A stretch of DNA of 31,346 bases from an uncultured Oscillospiraceae bacterium (GTDB taxonomy: Bacteria; Bacillota; Clostridia; Oscillospirales; Ruminococcaceae), in the NCBI GenBank assembly GCA_910588145.1, contig CAJUPO010000018.1, positions 1 to 31,346 on the forward strand. Direction: 5' to 3'. Shown here in pieces: positions 30,835-31,346 of the stretch (position 1 is its first letter; every line of letters begins with the position of its first letter). The notes below the pieces were generated by a model. The model saw nothing but the letters and a program-made list of their open reading frames with translations. It did no database searches and was not told the DNA's origin. A program made the position numbers and the translations under genes.

Positions 30835-31053
30835 ATGGAAATGATCTCCGCTATTCTTTATCAGCTTACAAGAAACCTGACAATAGACGAAATTAAGGCA
30901 AGCGGTTTTGACACTTATTTTGTTGATCATACAACTGGAATTTATCCTGTTGCTGCTTCCGGAGCTCCGTTTACTGCGGCTTATTTTCAATCTAAAGGCG
31001 ATCCAATAACTGATCTTGTTGAAGATATGGCGGCAGAGGGTACGATAATATAA
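30835..31053 (+). CDS. Small ORF of 72 residues, possibly the front of a frameshifted gene
   Basis: ATG 30835 or 30841; no good ribosome binding site. The translation is protein-like (LTIDEIKASGFDTYFVDHTT, VAASGAPFTAAYFQSKGDP, LVEDMAAEGTII), without a recognised domain. An open frame 31023-31154 in another phase overlaps its end and continues with coding-like sequence, so the stop at 31051 may reflect a two-base change in an AT run. The rest of the window to 31346 holds only an AT-rich hairpin at 31237-31277. Confidence 0.5.
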   Translation: MEMISAILYQLTRNLTIDEIKASGFDTYFVDHTTGIYPVAASGAPFTAAYFQSKGDPITDLVEDMAAEGTII

Positions 31054-31236
31054 AGACTACAAACCCTGAAAGTGGCTTATTTACGTGGTTTGCGGACTTA
31101 AAAAGTAGGACTGGTCTTATTGGTGCTACAATCTTGTATAAGCAACATAGGTAAAATATGATAAAAACAAGCGGTTCTGCTATAAATTTTTTGTTGATTT
31201 TGTAGGGGTGTATAAAAAAGCAGTTAATAAATGAAT

Positions 31237-31277
31237 TAAGCTGATTTGTGTATTAAATTATAATATAAGTCAGCTTA
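31237..31277 (+). terminator. Possible terminator hairpin near the window end
   Basis: TAAGCTGA (31237-31244) pairs with TCAGCTTA (31270-31277), and TTTTCT follows. The loop is long (25 bases), so the call is weak. Confidence 0.35.
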
Positions 31278-31346
31278 TTTTCTATAATAGAAATCCTTAA
31301 ATTTGCTAATAGAGAAAAAATAAATAAAAAAATACTGTCAAGGGCG

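Noticed and set aside
29681..31154. Integrated phage or conjugative element
   Set aside because: A GIY-YIG protein and two small genes are suggestive, but no integrase, att repeats or structural genes are visible in the window.

Overview
The window looks like chromosomal DNA of a cellulosome-forming, low-GC Ruminococcus-type Firmicute (Oscillospiraceae). The organism call is an inference. It rests on AT-rich intergenic DNA, strong GGAGG ribosome binding sites, frequent TTG starts, and five secreted proteins with dockerin modules. Three of those five also carry plant cell wall enzyme domains (GH5, GH44, CE2-type esterase). No rRNA, tRNA, CRISPR array or insertion sequence was found.

Layout. 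1-2972: a secreted CHAP peptidoglycan hydrolase with about 23 cell-wall-binding repeats, followed by a small dockerin protein. 2985-4986 (minus): an AraC regulator with a GyrI-like domain and a GH25 lysozyme without signal peptide, separated by an array of hairpins. 5079-7971: an ECF sigma factor with a membrane partner (probable anti-sigma), then a gene-poor stretch with one or two small ORFs, a membrane-anchored protein that may resemble the anti-sigma ectodomain, and a Cys-rich small protein. 8066-10701 (minus): a second non-enzymatic dockerin protein, a lone GyrI-like effector-binding protein and a WYL regulator. A perfect palindrome sits between the last two, at the promoter of the effector-binding gene.

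10832-16126: a Bce-type peptide-antibiotic sensing and detoxification module: response regulator, intramembrane-sensing kinase, ABC ATPase, FtsX-type permease and two small accessory ORFs. A candidate regulator-binding site lies before the ATPase gene. 16133-19420: divergent dockerin enzymes, a CE2-type esterase with an N-terminal half-dockerin and a GH5 endoglucanase. 19557-21753: a tocopherol-cyclase-like lipocalin protein, then on the minus strand a Bcp peroxiredoxin behind a very recent tandem duplication of a 97-residue gene, with a coding relic beside it. 21977-24247: a GH44 endoglucanase with a probable C-terminal CBM and a dockerin. 24333-26715: a second OmpR/kinase pair. 26756-29047 (minus): a YeiH-family transporter, thymidylate kinase and a VOC protein. 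29242-31346: a DUF4180 protein, a GIY-YIG (T5orf172) protein that appears to start at ATT, and two small accessory genes, the last possibly frameshifted.

How the parts relate: the dockerin enzymes attack cellulose, mixed-linkage glucans or xyloglucan, and acetylated hemicellulose. They would be assembled on scaffoldins encoded elsewhere, since no cohesin is seen here. The dockerins fall into two types by their predicted cohesin-contact residues: Val-Phe in both repeats for the two non-enzymatic proteins, and asymmetric pairs for the enzymes. This suggests two attachment partners. No clearly new multi-gene system is evident. The best leads are the dockerin split, the tandem duplication with a diverged N-terminus, the WYL operator, the direct repeats before the Bce transporter, the ATT start, and the unexplained 6.47-7.04 kb stretch behind the sigma/anti-sigma pair.
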